NCBI GenBank assembly: GCA_004292855.1
Contig: RDXN01000076.1
Location: 1 to 45,846 of the forward strand
Direction: 5' to 3'
DNA length: 45,846 nucleotides
DNA from: Cytophagales bacterium
GTDB taxonomy: Bacteria; Bacteroidota; Bacteroidia; Cytophagales; Spirosomataceae
How positions within the stretch are numbered: the first letter of the stretch is position 1; each line of letters starts with the position of its first letter. Position numbers and translations under genes: made by a program. The notes beneath the pieces are model-generated. The model did not search any database. It saw only the letters and a program-made list of their open reading frames with translations, and was not told the origin of the DNA. Shown here in pieces: positions 7,229 to 15,166 of the stretch.

Positions 7229-7239
7229 CAACAAAAGTC

Positions 7240-9657
7240 TCAAAGTTTCCGGCTGTAGCCAACCCGCACCACTTGCGTTTCGTAGTAATCGGTGCTGACG
7301 TAGCGAAAGCCCGCGCCCTGCACCTCCCGACGAATGTTCAGGGTGTTGGCCAGATCGGTGGCATTCAAAAACCACTCAGCCTTGCCCTGCTGAACGGTTT
7401 TTTTCAGGCCCGCATCAATCGAAAATCGCGTTCCGATGCGGCCCTGCGGCACCAAGTCAGGGGCGAGGTACAGTACCGTCAGTTGGGCTTCAAGTTGTTT
7501 GGGCAGGCGAAACAGCCCATTGAATTTGGCATTGCCCGACAGCAGTTGGTCGCGAGCCGCTGTGAAGGTGTTCCGAATTGGGTACAAATTCACGACCGAA
7601 AACGCGTCGATGGTGTTTCGGTAGCCATTCAGGTTCACGTTGAGCGTAACCCAGGGCGCGGGTTGGTGCGACACCACCACCTCGAAGCCCGTGTTGCGGC
7701 TATCGCCCGCGTTTTGGAAGATGTTGTAAATCAACGTGCTGCCCGGCGTGGCGACGCCCGGCACAATACTGCCGATACGTGTGATGGTAGCCTGCATTTC
7801 TTTGTGATACAGAGCCGCATAGAACGAGCCGCCCGCCCAGTTGGTCTTGTAGCCCAATTCGACCGAACTCGTAAACTGCGGTTGTAGGGCCGGGTTGCCT
7901 ACCTTGATGATTTCGGCATCGTCGTACTTCGGGAAGATGCGAATATCCACCTCGTTGGGGCGGTCAACACGCCGGGTATAAAACACCGACAGCCTGTTTC
8001 GGTCGTTAATCTTGTAGGTAAATCGCAGGTTTGGGAAGGGTTGCGAATAGGCGTAGCCATCGCTTTTATAAACAGGGTGGTTCGGGTTTACGTCGTAGTT
8101 CAGATTCACATATTCGTAGCGCAAACCGGCCTCAGCCTCCCAATGTTGGCTCTCGTACACGTAGTTGGCGTACAGGGCCGGAATCACCTCGCTGTAGGTG
8201 GCCTCCCCGCCCGCGTTGGCATCTATGGGCGAGTTCAAGCCCGGGAAAAACTGCATATTCGTCGGGATAATCCGACGGCGGAGCTTGGCCCCCACCTCCA
8301 CGCGGCCCGCCCGGAGCGGCTGCACGTAATCAGCGGTGAGGTCGCCCACGTGTTCGTCGGAGAGGAGCTTGAACGAGTCCATACCGGTAGACGTGGGCAG
8401 GATGTTCGTGAAAAAATATTTCTCGTCTTCGCGGTGGAAGGTGTAGTTAAAACCGAGATTGAACACTCGACCGGGTTGTTTGAACTTGTGTTGCCAGGCT
8501 GCGGTAGCCGTTACGGTCGTTTTCAGTTCGTCTTCCAGAAACTGCCACAGCCGTTGTCGTTCGGTTAGGTTGGCGTTGAGAAACGGTTGGTCGCCCCGGT
8601 CGATGATCTTCTCGCTGCTAAACAGCCCCGAAACCGTCAGGGTGTTGTTGGGGTCGATGAACCAGTCAAGGCCCGCCTTGCCGGTGATGATGTTGGTGTT
8701 TCGGTTGCGCTTGAGTTGCTGCCTGACTACTTGCCCAGTGTCGTAATAGCGGTCGGCAAACTCGTTTTTGTTAAGCGTTTGGGTGTACAGGTTATCGCCC
8801 TGGAAAAACAGATTCACCTTATTCTTGCGGTAGTTCAATGAGATAGAAGGATTGATTTTGGGCGTGGCCCGATACTGCGGACGAATCCCCGGAAAGTTCG
8901 CCTGTTTCACCCACAATGCACCTAGGCCCGTTGTCAGGCCAATTTTTCCGTTGAAGCCCTCTTGCTTGTTCTTCTTGTAAATGATGTTGATGATGCCCGC
9001 GTTGCCGTTAGCGTCGTATTTGGCCGAAGGGTTGTTGATGATCTCGATCCGGTCGATGGCCGAGGCCGGAATGTTGTCCAGCCCCTCCTGGTTACCAAAG
9101 CCGGTAAGGGCTGTTTGCCGTCCGTCGATCAGCACGGCCACGCGGTCGTTGCCGCGCAACAATACCTGTCCCCCATTGTCGACGGTGATGCCGGGCAGGT
9201 TTTTCATGGCTTCCAGAGCCGAGCCGCCCGTTTGGCTGATGTTGTCGGCTAGGGTAAATGTTTTCTTGTCCAGCGCGTTGGCAATTCCCTGTTGCTGACC
9301 CGTCACCGTTACCTCGCCCAGTTGGGCCGCAGACTCGGTCAGGTCGATCACCCCCAGGTTTAGAAACGAGCTAAGTTGGCCCACCCGCATGGATTGGATG
9401 CGGGTCTCGTAACCCACGTAGGAGAGTTTGAGCAGGTAATTGCCGCTTTTGATACCCGCCAGCGTGAACAGACCGGCTTCGTTGGTAATGGCCCCCGTCA
9501 CGAAACTACTGTCGGTAGGTAGCAACACCGTGACTGTCACAAACGCCAGCGGCATCTTGCGTTTGGTATCCTCGACCGTTCCCGATACGGTCACGGTTTG
9601 AGCGAGGGTAAGAGTCGGGAGAACGAACGACAGCAGGAAAAGAACGCTTTTTTTCAT
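7240..9657 (-). CDS. TonB-dependent receptor, OMP beta-barrel family
   Basis: An 805-residue outer-membrane receptor. Signal peptide at residues 1-19 (MKKSVLFLLSFVLPTLTLAQ), then a carboxypeptidase-regulatory-like domain (about 22-105, VSGTVEDTKRKMPLAFVTV), a plug domain (about 110-220, LKNLPG..VDN, GNDRVAVLIDGRQT, IERIEIINNPSAKYD) and a long C-terminal barrel (about 260-805) of the PF14905 type ending in RVGYSRKL. Substrate unknown; no SusD partner is adjacent, so a polysaccharide-utilisation role is not supported. The start at 9657 is the ATG before the signal peptide. A -7 box TAGCTTTG at 9686-9693 lies just upstream. Confidence 0.92.
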   Translation of the reverse strand: MKKSVLFLLSFVLPTLTLAQTVTVSGTVEDTKRKMPLAFVTVTVLLPTDSSFVTGAITNEAGLFTLAGIKSGNYLLKLSYVGYETRIQSMRVGQLSSFLNLGVIDLTESAAQLGEVTVTGQQQGIANALDKKTFTLADNISQTGGSALEAMKNLPGITVDNGGQVLLRGNDRVAVLIDGRQTALTGFGNQEGLDNIPASAIDRIEIINNPSAKYDANGNAGIINIIYKKNKQEGFNGKIGLTTGLGALWVKQANFPGIRPQYRATPKINPSISLNYRKNKVNLFFQGDNLYTQTLNKNEFADRYYDTGQVVRQQLKRNRNTNIITGKAGLDWFIDPNNTLTVSGLFSSEKIIDRGDQPFLNANLTERQRLWQFLEDELKTTVTATAAWQHKFKQPGRVFNLGFNYTFHREDEKYFFTNILPTSTGMDSFKLLSDEHVGDLTADYVQPLRAGRVEVGAKLRRRIIPTNMQFFPGLNSPIDANAGGEATYSEVIPALYANYVYESQHWEAEAGLRYEYVNLNYDVNPNHPVYKSDGYAYSQPFPNLRFTYKINDRNRLSVFYTRRVDRPNEVDIRIFPKYDDAEIIKVGNPALQPQFTSSVELGYKTNWAGGSFYAALYHKEMQATITRIGSIVPGVATPGSTLIYNIFQNAGDSRNTGFEVVVSHQPAPWVTLNVNLNGYRNTIDAFSVVNLYPIRNTFTAARDQLLSGNAKFNGLFRLPKQLEAQLTVLYLAPDLVPQGRIGTRFSIDAGLKKTVQQGKAEWFLNATDLANTLNIRREVQGAGFRYVSTDYYETQVVRVGYSRKL

Positions 9658-9685
9658 CAAGAGTAGCCGCAAGGGGAATGACCTG

Positions 9686-9693
9686 CAAAGCTA
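9686..9693 (-). promoter_or_regulatory. TonB-receptor promoter, -7 box TAGCTTTG
   Basis: Minus-strand 9693-9686 reads TAGCTTTG, an exact TAnnTTTG. It lies 28 bases before the ATG at 9657. No TTTG is found at the usual -33 distance. Confidence 0.5.
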
Positions 9694-9763
9694 TTGAGTT
9701 GAGGTAAATACCGGATGAGTGAGATATTAAAAGGAGATAACACCCAAACACACCACCACCTGT

Positions 9764-9771
9764 TATTTTTG
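9764..9771 (+). promoter_or_regulatory. nuoD promoter, -7 box TATTTTTG
   Basis: TATTTTTG at 9764-9771 fits TAnnTTTG and lies only eight bases before the ATG at 9780. Transcription from it would give an almost leaderless mRNA for that start, or a leader of about 60 bases if translation begins at the in-frame ATG 9840. No -33 element is obvious. Confidence 0.45.
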
Positions 9772-9779
9772 CCCTACAA

Positions 9780-11036
9780 ATGACCGTCACACAATCCATC
9801 GACTATACCCCCGGCGCGGGCCTCACGAACGCAACCCCGATGACGTCGGGCGAGTTGCTCCTAACCTCGGAGACTAACCGATACGCGCCCGACGACTTGG
9901 GCGAGGGGCAGATGATTCTGAACATGGGGCCGCAACACCCCTCCACGCACGGCGTGTTGCGGCTTGAGGTGATCACCGACGGCGAAATTATCGTTGATGT
10001 GGTGCCGCACATGGGCTACCTGCACCGGTGTTTTGAAAAACACGCGCAGTCGCTGCCGTTTAACCAGACGATTCCGTTTGTGGACCGGCTCGATTACCTG
10101 GCCGCCATGAACGCCGAACACGTGTTTGTGATGGGCGTGGAGAAGATGCTGGGTATCGCGGGCGACCTCCCCAAACGCATCGAATATATCAGGGTGCTGG
10201 TGGCCGAACTGAACCGGATTGCCTCGCACTTTGTCGCTATCGGCACCTACGCCATCGACATTGGGGCCTACACGCCGTTTCTGTACTACATGCGCGACCG
10301 TGAGCATATTCAGCGGATGCTCGAATGGGTGAGCGGTGCCCGAATGCTCTACAACTACATCTGGGTTGGGGGCCTGTTCTACGACCTGCCCGTTGGTTTT
10401 GAGGAACGTTGCCGCGAACTCGTCACCTACCTCGCGCCCAAATTGAGCGAGTTGGAAGAATTGGTCGTTCACAACGAAATCTTTGTTAAACGTACCGCCA
10501 ACGTGGGCGTGTTGCCGCTCGACGTGGCCATCAATTACGGCTGCACCGGCCCCGTGTTGCGCGGGTCGGGCCTGCGCTACGACCTGCGCCGGGTCGATGC
10601 CTACTCGGTCTACCCCGAACTCGATTTCGAGATTCCGATTGGCACAGGTACGGTGGGGACCGTAGGCGACAGTTGGGACCGCAACTACGTACGCGTTCGG
10701 GAGTGCCGCGAGTCGCTGAAGATCATCAGCCAATGCCTCGACCAACTCACCGGCCCGCACAAACGCACCCGCGAATTTGACCCGCACGCCCTATTGCCCA
10801 AGAAAATCCGGCCCAAAGCGATGGACGTGTACGTGCGGGGCGAAAGCGCGAAAGGCGAACTGGGTTTCTTTTTCCGCACCGACGGCAAATCCGATGTGCC
10901 GGTGCGCTGTAAGTGCCGGGCCTGCTCGTTTCACAACCTCTCGATCCTCTCCGAAATCAGCCGGGGGACCATGATCGCCGACCTGATCGCCATTTTGGGG
11001 TCTATTGATATTGTGATGGGGGAAGTTGACAGATAA
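9780..11036 (+). CDS. nuoD: NADH-quinone oxidoreductase subunit D
   Basis: A 418-residue protein of the 49-kDa subunit family of respiratory complex I, which forms part of the quinone-reaction site in the peripheral arm. Visible hallmarks are NMGPQHPSTHG (49-58), HMGYLHRCFEK, NYGCTGPVLRGSG, YSVYPELDFEIP, and the C-terminal KCRACSFHNLSIL and GSIDIVMGEVDR. Length is normal. The first about 40 residues are lineage-specific and the true start could be ATG 9840. No other nuo gene is adjacent: upstream is a TonB receptor on the other strand and downstream is hupE, so this is an isolated copy. It could be the only nuoD, displaced from the operon, or a second one. Confidence 0.95.
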   Translation: MTVTQSIDYTPGAGLTNATPMTSGELLLTSETNRYAPDDLGEGQMILNMGPQHPSTHGVLRLEVITDGEIIVDVVPHMGYLHRCFEKHAQSLPFNQTIPFVDRLDYLAAMNAEHVFVMGVEKMLGIAGDLPKRIEYIRVLVAELNRIASHFVAIGTYAIDIGAYTPFLYYMRDREHIQRMLEWVSGARMLYNYIWVGGLFYDLPVGFEERCRELVTYLAPKLSELEELVVHNEIFVKRTANVGVLPLDVAINYGCTGPVLRGSGLRYDLRRVDAYSVYPELDFEIPIGTGTVGTVGDSWDRNYVRVRECRESLKIISQCLDQLTGPHKRTREFDPHALLPKKIRPKAMDVYVRGESAKGELGFFFRTDGKSDVPVRCKCRACSFHNLSILSEISRGTMIADLIAILGSIDIVMGEVDR

Positions 11037-11120
11037 CAGCGAACAGCCAACAGTGAACAGTTTTCAAAAATGCTGGCATCTTTGCATTTAGAACACTGCT
11101 CGCTGTTATCTGTTATCTGA
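11030..11120. repeat. Imperfect inverted repeat over the nuoD stop codon
   Basis: AGATAACAGCGAACAG from 11031 is related, with one mismatch, to the complement of the segment at about 11098-11113 plus a repeated ATAACAG unit out to 11119. The nuoD stop TAA (11034-11036) lies inside the left arm. The arms enclose a region with CATCTTTG (11078-11085), one base off the TAnnTTTG box, that could start the hupE transcript. Confidence 0.5.
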
Positions 11121-11124
11121 AAAC

Positions 11125-11736
11125 ATGTCTGATTTCTCCATTTACCTCGGCCTCGGCTTCGACCACATTACCGACCCCGGCGGCTACGACCATATCCTGT
11201 TTGTGATTGCCCTGTGCGCCATTTACACCATTCGGCAGTGGCGGCAGGTGCTGATTCTGATTACGGCCTTCACCATTGGACACTCCATCACGCTGGCCCT
11301 GGCTACGTTGCGCATTGTGGAGTACAGCACCGACGTTGTCGAACTGCTCATCCCGATCACAATTCTAATCACGGCCATTGTCAACTTTTTCCACGACGAG
11401 CGACGGAGTCAGTTCGATGTCGGGAAGCGGGCCGAGCGGCCGTGGTCGCGGTATGGGTTGGCGGTAGTTTTTGGACTGATTCACGGGCTGGGTTTCTCTA
11501 ACTACCTGCGGAGCCTGTTGGGGCGCGAAATGAGCATTGTGGAGCCGTTGCTGGCGTTCAACATCGGGCTGGAACTGGGGCAATTGGTGATTGTTGCGTT
11601 GGTGCTGCTGGTAGCGTGGCTGGCCATCGAGAAGTTAGGATCGAGCAAGCGCACCTGGACGCTCATCGTGTCGGGCATTGTGGCCGGTATGGCCCTGTCG
11701 CTTATTTTGAATAACAAACTGGTCGCTGGCGAATAA
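11125..11736 (+). CDS. HupE/UreJ-family membrane protein
   Basis: A 203-residue inner-membrane protein with about six helices, of the HupE/UreJ_2 family (nickel or cobalt permease-like). Conserved histidines are visible in GYDHILFVIALC, TAFTIGHSITLALA and FGLIHGLGFSNYL, which in the family are the likely metal-handling sites. Substrate is not established for these Bacteroidota proteins, and no hydrogenase or urease gene is in the window. Its stop codon is followed after two bases by the ATG of a truncated copy of the VWA gene start, which shows that hupE and the VWA gene were once adjacent in one operon. Confidence 0.85.
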   Translation: MSDFSIYLGLGFDHITDPGGYDHILFVIALCAIYTIRQWRQVLILITAFTIGHSITLALATLRIVEYSTDVVELLIPITILITAIVNFFHDERRSQFDVGKRAERPWSRYGLAVVFGLIHGLGFSNYLRSLLGREMSIVEPLLAFNIGLELGQLVIVALVLLVAWLAIEKLGSSKRTWTLIVSGIVAGMALSLILNNKLVAGE

Positions 11737-11791
11737 CCATGATCACCCGCCGAACGACCCTCTCCCACAACATCGTGGCCCTTTGCCGGTT
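11736..11791 (+). repeat. Direct repeat copy 1: duplicated start of the VWA gene
   Basis: These 56 bases match 12482-12537 at 54 positions (mismatches at 11781 and 11789). Copy 2 is the true 5' end of the VWA gene. The distance between copies is 746 bases and the interval holds exactly one antitoxin-toxin pair. It reads as an insertion scar. Confidence 0.97.
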
Positions 11792-11828
11792 AAATTCTTT
11801 ATCTTGTCCTAAAATGACACGTTTATGA
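11739..11828 (+). pseudogene. Truncated VWA gene start, now a 29-codon upstream ORF
   Basis: Starting at ATG 11739, 17 codons repeat the N-terminus of the VWA protein with one difference (MITRRTTLSHNIVALCR against ..IVAFCR), then the frame runs through new sequence and stops at TGA 11826-11828. The stop overlaps the antitoxin ATG (11825-11827) as ATGA. The remnant sits two bases after the hupE stop, the place where the intact gene would have begun. It may still be translated and could hand ribosomes to the antitoxin start. Confidence 0.85.
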
Positions 11829-12028
11829 TTATCGAACGGACATCCAACGAGGTGATTATTCGTTTGCCAGCTTCGGTAGACGTCACAGGTTTACAACGCC
11901 TTGTCGATTATCTGGTATACAAAGAGGCAACAACCAACTCGAAAGCAACTCAGGAGGAGGTTGATGAATTAGCTAGTGAGGTTAAGAAGGGGTGGTGGTC
12001 ACGCAATAAAGAACGCTTATCTAAATGA
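11825..12028 (+). CDS. Antitoxin of PIN-type pair
   Basis: A 67-residue small protein: MIIERTSNEVIIRLPASVD, then LQRLVDYLVYKEATT, and an acidic-to-basic C-terminus ending SRNKERLSK. This layout (a short strand-forming N-terminus followed by helices) and the four-base ATGA overlap with a PIN-domain toxin gene are typical of Bacteroidota PIN antitoxins. No helix-turn-helix motif is clear. Its own start is preceded by the truncated VWA copy, whose stop overlaps it. It presumably binds and blocks the toxin. Lower GC than hupE and the VWA gene. Confidence 0.85.
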   Translation: MIIERTSNEVIIRLPASVDVTGLQRLVDYLVYKEATTNSKATQEEVDELASEVKKGWWSRNKERLSK

Positions 12029-12474
12029 AGAAAATTGTTGTTGATACAAACATCATCTTCTCTTGTCTGCTCAATACACAGGGCACTATTGGGGATTTGA
12101 TTTTCAATTCATCAACGATTTTCACCTTTTATAGTAGTTCCTACATGCGTCAGGAAATACGTAAGCATTGGGACAAACTGAAAAAGATTTCAAAGCTGAC
12201 CGATTTTGAGTTGGAAACCGCTTACGAGCGACTACTAACTCGTCTTACGTTCATCGACGAAGCGTTGATTCCGGCTTCTGTCTGGCAACAATCGGCCAGT
12301 CTGGTTTCCGATATAGACGAAGATGATGTCGATTTCGTCGCGCTAGCAAAATTTCTGAAAGCCGGTCTTTGGACAGGGGATAAGCCTTTATGTACAGGAT
12401 TGAAGGCTAAACGGTTTAGGCGCATTTACAACACGACAGATCTCGTCAAACTGCGGGAAAAACTTATGAATTAG
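12025..12474 (+). CDS. PIN-domain toxin (putative ribonuclease)
   Basis: A 149-residue PIN-domain protein. KIVVDTNIIFSCLLN carries the first catalytic aspartate near residue 7, DIDEDDVDFVALAKFL the central acidic cluster, and LWTGDKPLCTGLKAKRF the late acidic motif. PIN toxins of the VapC type cut RNA, often tRNA or rRNA, using Mg or Mn held by these acids. It overlaps its antitoxin by ATGA at 12025-12028. Its end lies 10 bases before the intact VWA gene. The pair forms the whole content of a 746-base insertion bounded by the 56-bp repeats. Confidence 0.9.
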   Translation: MKKIVVDTNIIFSCLLNTQGTIGDLIFNSSTIFTFYSSSYMRQEIRKHWDKLKKISKLTDFELETAYERLLTRLTFIDEALIPASVWQQSASLVSDIDEDDVDFVALAKFLKAGLWTGDKPLCTGLKAKRFRRIYNTTDLVKLREKLMN

Positions 12475-12481
12475 CCGTTTC

Positions 12482-12537
12482 ACCATGATCACCCGCCGAA
12501 CGACCCTCTCCCACAACATCGTGGCCTTTTGCCGATT
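12482..12537 (+). repeat. Direct repeat copy 2: 5' end of intact VWA gene
   Basis: This segment matches 11736-11791 at 54 of 56 bases and contains the start codon (12485) and first 17 codons of the VWA gene. The bases before it (TTAGCCGTTTC) differ from those before copy 1, so the similarity begins just before the ATG. Confidence 0.97.
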
Positions 12538-13606
12538 CCTGCGGGAAAACGGCCTCGGCATTGGCCCCGACGAGGAGGCTACGGCCCTGCTGGCCCTGGC
12601 ACAGATCGACATGGCCGACCGCGAGGGGTTCCGGCTGGCCCTGCGAACGGTGTTGTGCCGACGGGTGCAGGATCAGGCTTCGTTCGACAAGTTGTTTTCG
12701 CAGTACTGGAAAGAACTTGAATCGGCGGTCGATTCCAAGATTAAAGACGACCCGAACAAACGCCAACAGCAAAAGCCGAAGCAAGGCCCCGATTTTAACC
12801 AGCTTAAATCGTGGCTGTATGGCAACAAACCGAGCAAGGAAACCGAACTCCGCACCTATTCGGTACAGGAAAACCTGAGCCAGAAAGATTTCTCGCTCGT
12901 CGCGACCGACGATCTGGCCGAGGTCATGCAGCGTGTGCGGGAGTTGTCGCTCGCGATGGCCCGACGCGCCAACCGACGTTACCGGAAAACCCACTCCGCC
13001 CGGCAGTTCGACCTGCCCCGAACGCTCCGCAAAAATCTCCGGCGCGGGGGCGAAATGATCGAACTGGCCTACCGAAAACCCCGCAAAAATCCCCTCAGCG
13101 TGGTCGTGCTGGCCGATGTGAGCCAGTCGATGGACCTCTACAGTACGTTCTTGATTCAGTTTTTGTACGCGTTCCAGACGGTCTACCGCAAGATCGACAC
13201 GTTTGTGTTCAGTACGGGCCTGCACCGCATTACCCCCGCCCTCAAAAACCATCCCTTCGACGAGGCTCTGCGCGAACTCGCTGAGACCACCACTGGCTGG
13301 GGGGGCGGCACCCGCATCGGGGCCTCGCTCCAAACCTTCGCCGACGAATATCTGGGACTGGTCAACAACGAAACGCTGGTCATTATTCTGAGCGACGGCT
13401 GGGACACAGGCGACATTGACGTGCTGGCCGACTCGCTCGCCCGCATCAAAGCCAGAGCACGCAAACTGGTCTGGCTGAATCCGTTGGCGGGTAATCCGTC
13501 GTTTGAGCCGAGCGTGTCGGGGATGGCTGCGGCCATGCCGTTTCTGGATGGGTTCGCGCCCGTTCACAACGTGGAGAGCCTGCGAACGCTCGACAAATGG
13601 CTCTGA
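12485..13606 (+). CDS. VWA domain protein, CoxE-like
   Basis: A 373-residue cytoplasmic protein of the VWA-containing CoxE-like family. The N-terminal third is helical (HNIVAFCRFLRENGLGIG), a Lys/Gln-rich linker lies near 85-103, and the VWA domain begins near 205 with the metal-ion-dependent adhesion motif D-x-S-x-S at 211-215 (LADVSQSMDLYSTF); GGTRIGASLQ and ILSDGWDTG follow. Such proteins usually act with a MoxR-type AAA ATPase in complex assembly or cofactor insertion, but no such ATPase is in this window. It ends in a TGATG overlap with the TatD-like gene. Its 5' end is duplicated upstream of the inserted toxin-antitoxin pair. Confidence 0.9.
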   Translation: MITRRTTLSHNIVAFCRFLRENGLGIGPDEEATALLALAQIDMADREGFRLALRTVLCRRVQDQASFDKLFSQYWKELESAVDSKIKDDPNKRQQQKPKQGPDFNQLKSWLYGNKPSKETELRTYSVQENLSQKDFSLVATDDLAEVMQRVRELSLAMARRANRRYRKTHSARQFDLPRTLRKNLRRGGEMIELAYRKPRKNPLSVVVLADVSQSMDLYSTFLIQFLYAFQTVYRKIDTFVFSTGLHRITPALKNHPFDEALRELAETTTGWGGGTRIGASLQTFADEYLGLVNNETLVIILSDGWDTGDIDVLADSLARIKARARKLVWLNPLAGNPSFEPSVSGMAAAMPFLDGFAPVHNVESLRTLDKWL

Positions 13607-14262
13607 TGCGTTTCGTCGACGCTCATACGCACCGGCTCCACCCGCCCAACACGAACGCGGTTTCGATTCAGAACGTGATCGTGGGGAAAATGGGGTCACC
13701 TGTTTCTGAGCTATCTTATTGTTCGATAGGCATTCATCCGTGGTACATCGACGCAGTTGATGAACAAATGGCTTTATTGGGGCAATGGGCCGCATTGCCC
13801 AACGTACGGGCCATTGGCGAGTGTGGCCTCGACCGGCTGCGGGGGGCATCTTTACCCAAACAGCAAACCGTTTTCGAAAGGCAAATTGCTCTCAGTGAGA
13901 CCATTAAAAAGCCCGTTATCATCCACTGCGTTCGGGCTTTTGCAGAAGTGTTAGCAACCCGCAAACGCCTGAAAACCACCCAATCTTGGGTGCTGCACGG
14001 CATTAACAACAGGCTGTCGGTTGTAAAACCCCTACTCAACGTGGGTCTGTATGCCTCGTTTGGCGCAGCCCTGCTTCGGCCCAATTCACCTGCCCGGACC
14101 ATTTTGCAAGCCACTCCCCCCGACCGTATTCTGCTCGAAACCGACGATGCAGATGTATCGATTGAGTTGATTTACGAAGCAGCCGCCGAGTGTTTAAGTT
14201 GGTCGATGGAGAGGCTGACGGAGCAGGTTTGGGGGAATGCTCAACGGGTGTTTGGGCTGTAG
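13606..14262 (+). CDS. TatD-family metal-dependent hydrolase
   Basis: A 218-residue protein of the TatD DNase-like amidohydrolase group. The N-terminal metal motif is VDAHTH, followed by SIGIHPWY, AIGECGLD (bridging glutamate), VIIHCVRAF, VLHGI and LLETDDAD (final aspartate). It is shorter than E. coli TatD (about 260). The start ATG 13606 shares its A with the stop TGA of the VWA gene; the in-frame ATG three codons earlier is less likely because the family begins at the F-[IV]-D-x-H-x-H segment. Members are Mg-dependent 3'-5' exonucleases or uncharacterised hydrolases; substrate here is unknown. Confidence 0.88.
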   Translation: MRFVDAHTHRLHPPNTNAVSIQNVIVGKMGSPVSELSYCSIGIHPWYIDAVDEQMALLGQWAALPNVRAIGECGLDRLRGASLPKQQTVFERQIALSETIKKPVIIHCVRAFAEVLATRKRLKTTQSWVLHGINNRLSVVKPLLNVGLYASFGAALLRPNSPARTILQATPPDRILLETDDADVSIELIYEAAAECLSWSMERLTEQVWGNAQRVFGL

Positions 14263-14283
14263 CGATGGGGCGTCGTATCTTTG
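14251..14283 (+). promoter_or_regulatory. tcdA promoter, TTTG-N21-TATCTTTG
   Basis: TTTG at 14251-14254 and TATCTTTG at 14276-14283 are separated by 21 bases, an excellent Bacteroidota promoter. It lies at the end of the TatD-like gene and 31 bases before the tcdA start, so tcdA is transcribed separately. Confidence 0.8.
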
Positions 14284-14314
14284 CGACTCGTATCTCCGTA
14301 CTTATCTGACTTTC

Positions 14315-15166
14315 ATGCAAGACCGTTCCTGGTTGTCGCGCACGCAACTGCTCGTGGGCGAGACTGGCATCGACCGCCTGACCCGCGCCCACGTGCTAAT
14401 TGTGGGCTTAGGAGGGGTTGGTTCGTTTGCCGCCGAATTCATGGCCCGCGCGGGCATCGGCACCCTAACCATTGTCGACGGCGACGTGGTGGACCCCACA
14501 AACCGCAATCGCCAACTGCCAGCCCTCGCCACCACCCACGGCCAATCGAAGGCCCAGCTCATGGCTGAACGGCTCCGGGCTATCAACCCAGAACTGGATC
14601 TGCGCGTAATTGAAGATTTTATCCGGCCCGGCATGGTACAAGACCTACTCGATGCTGGCCCCTACGATTACGTGATGGACTGCATAGACAGCATTACCCC
14701 CAAACTCACCCTGCTTCAAGCGGCCTACGCCCGAAAACTGCCCACTGTGAGTTCGATGGGGGCCGGTGGCAAGCTCGACCCTACGATGCTGCGCGTAACC
14801 GACCTGTTCGATACGTGGGAATGCAGCATGGCTCAATATGTGCGCAAACGACTCCGACGACTGTCGGTGGGGCCGGGTATCAAGTCGGTGTTTAGCATTG
14901 AGCCAGTGCGCAAGGAGTCGTTGGTGATGACCGACGGCAGCAACTTCAAACGCTCGGCCTACGGCACCATGTCATATTTGCCCGCAGCCTTCGGGGGCAC
15001 CTGCGCGTCGGTGGTGTTGCGCGATTTGCTGGGCGAGTCTATCCCGCTCGAAGAACGCCCTGATTCCATCAACCTCGCGAAGAAGGCCAAGAAAGAAGAG
15101 AAGAAGGGCCGGAAGAAAGCTGGAAATCACTCCTCTGCCAACGTCCGCGAGATGTTCATGCGGTAA
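14315..15166 (+). CDS. tcdA: tRNA threonylcarbamoyladenosine dehydratase TcdA (ThiF/E1-like)
   Basis: A 283-residue E1-like enzyme of the TcdA (CsdL) group, which uses ATP to cyclise the t6A base at position 37 of ANN-reading tRNAs. The nucleotide loop GLGGVGSFAAE is at about 31-41, followed by TIVDGDVVDPTNRNRQ, a conserved ATP-binding stretch, YDYVMDCIDSITPK, and the late GTMSYLPAAFGG. The C-terminus is unusually basic (AKKAKKEEKKGRKK) and extends 40 bases into the opposite-strand ABC permease gene. The ATG 14315 is chosen from homology and from the promoter at 14251-14283. Confidence 0.93.
   Translation: MQDRSWLSRTQLLVGETGIDRLTRAHVLIVGLGGVGSFAAEFMARAGIGTLTIVDGDVVDPTNRNRQLPALATTHGQSKAQLMAERLRAINPELDLRVIEDFIRPGMVQDLLDAGPYDYVMDCIDSITPKLTLLQAAYARKLPTVSSMGAGGKLDPTMLRVTDLFDTWECSMAQYVRKRLRRLSVGPGIKSVFSIEPVRKESLVMTDGSNFKRSAYGTMSYLPAAFGGTCASVVLRDLLGESIPLEERPDSINLAKKAKKEEKKGRKKAGNHSSANVREMFMR

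Noticed and set aside
9861-10787. Minus-strand frame of 308 codons
   Set aside because: Fully antisense to nuoD, which has all family motifs.
12464-13849. Minus-strand frame of 461 codons
   Set aside because: It is antisense across the VWA and TatD-like genes, with no recognisable domains; a by-product of high GC codon structure.
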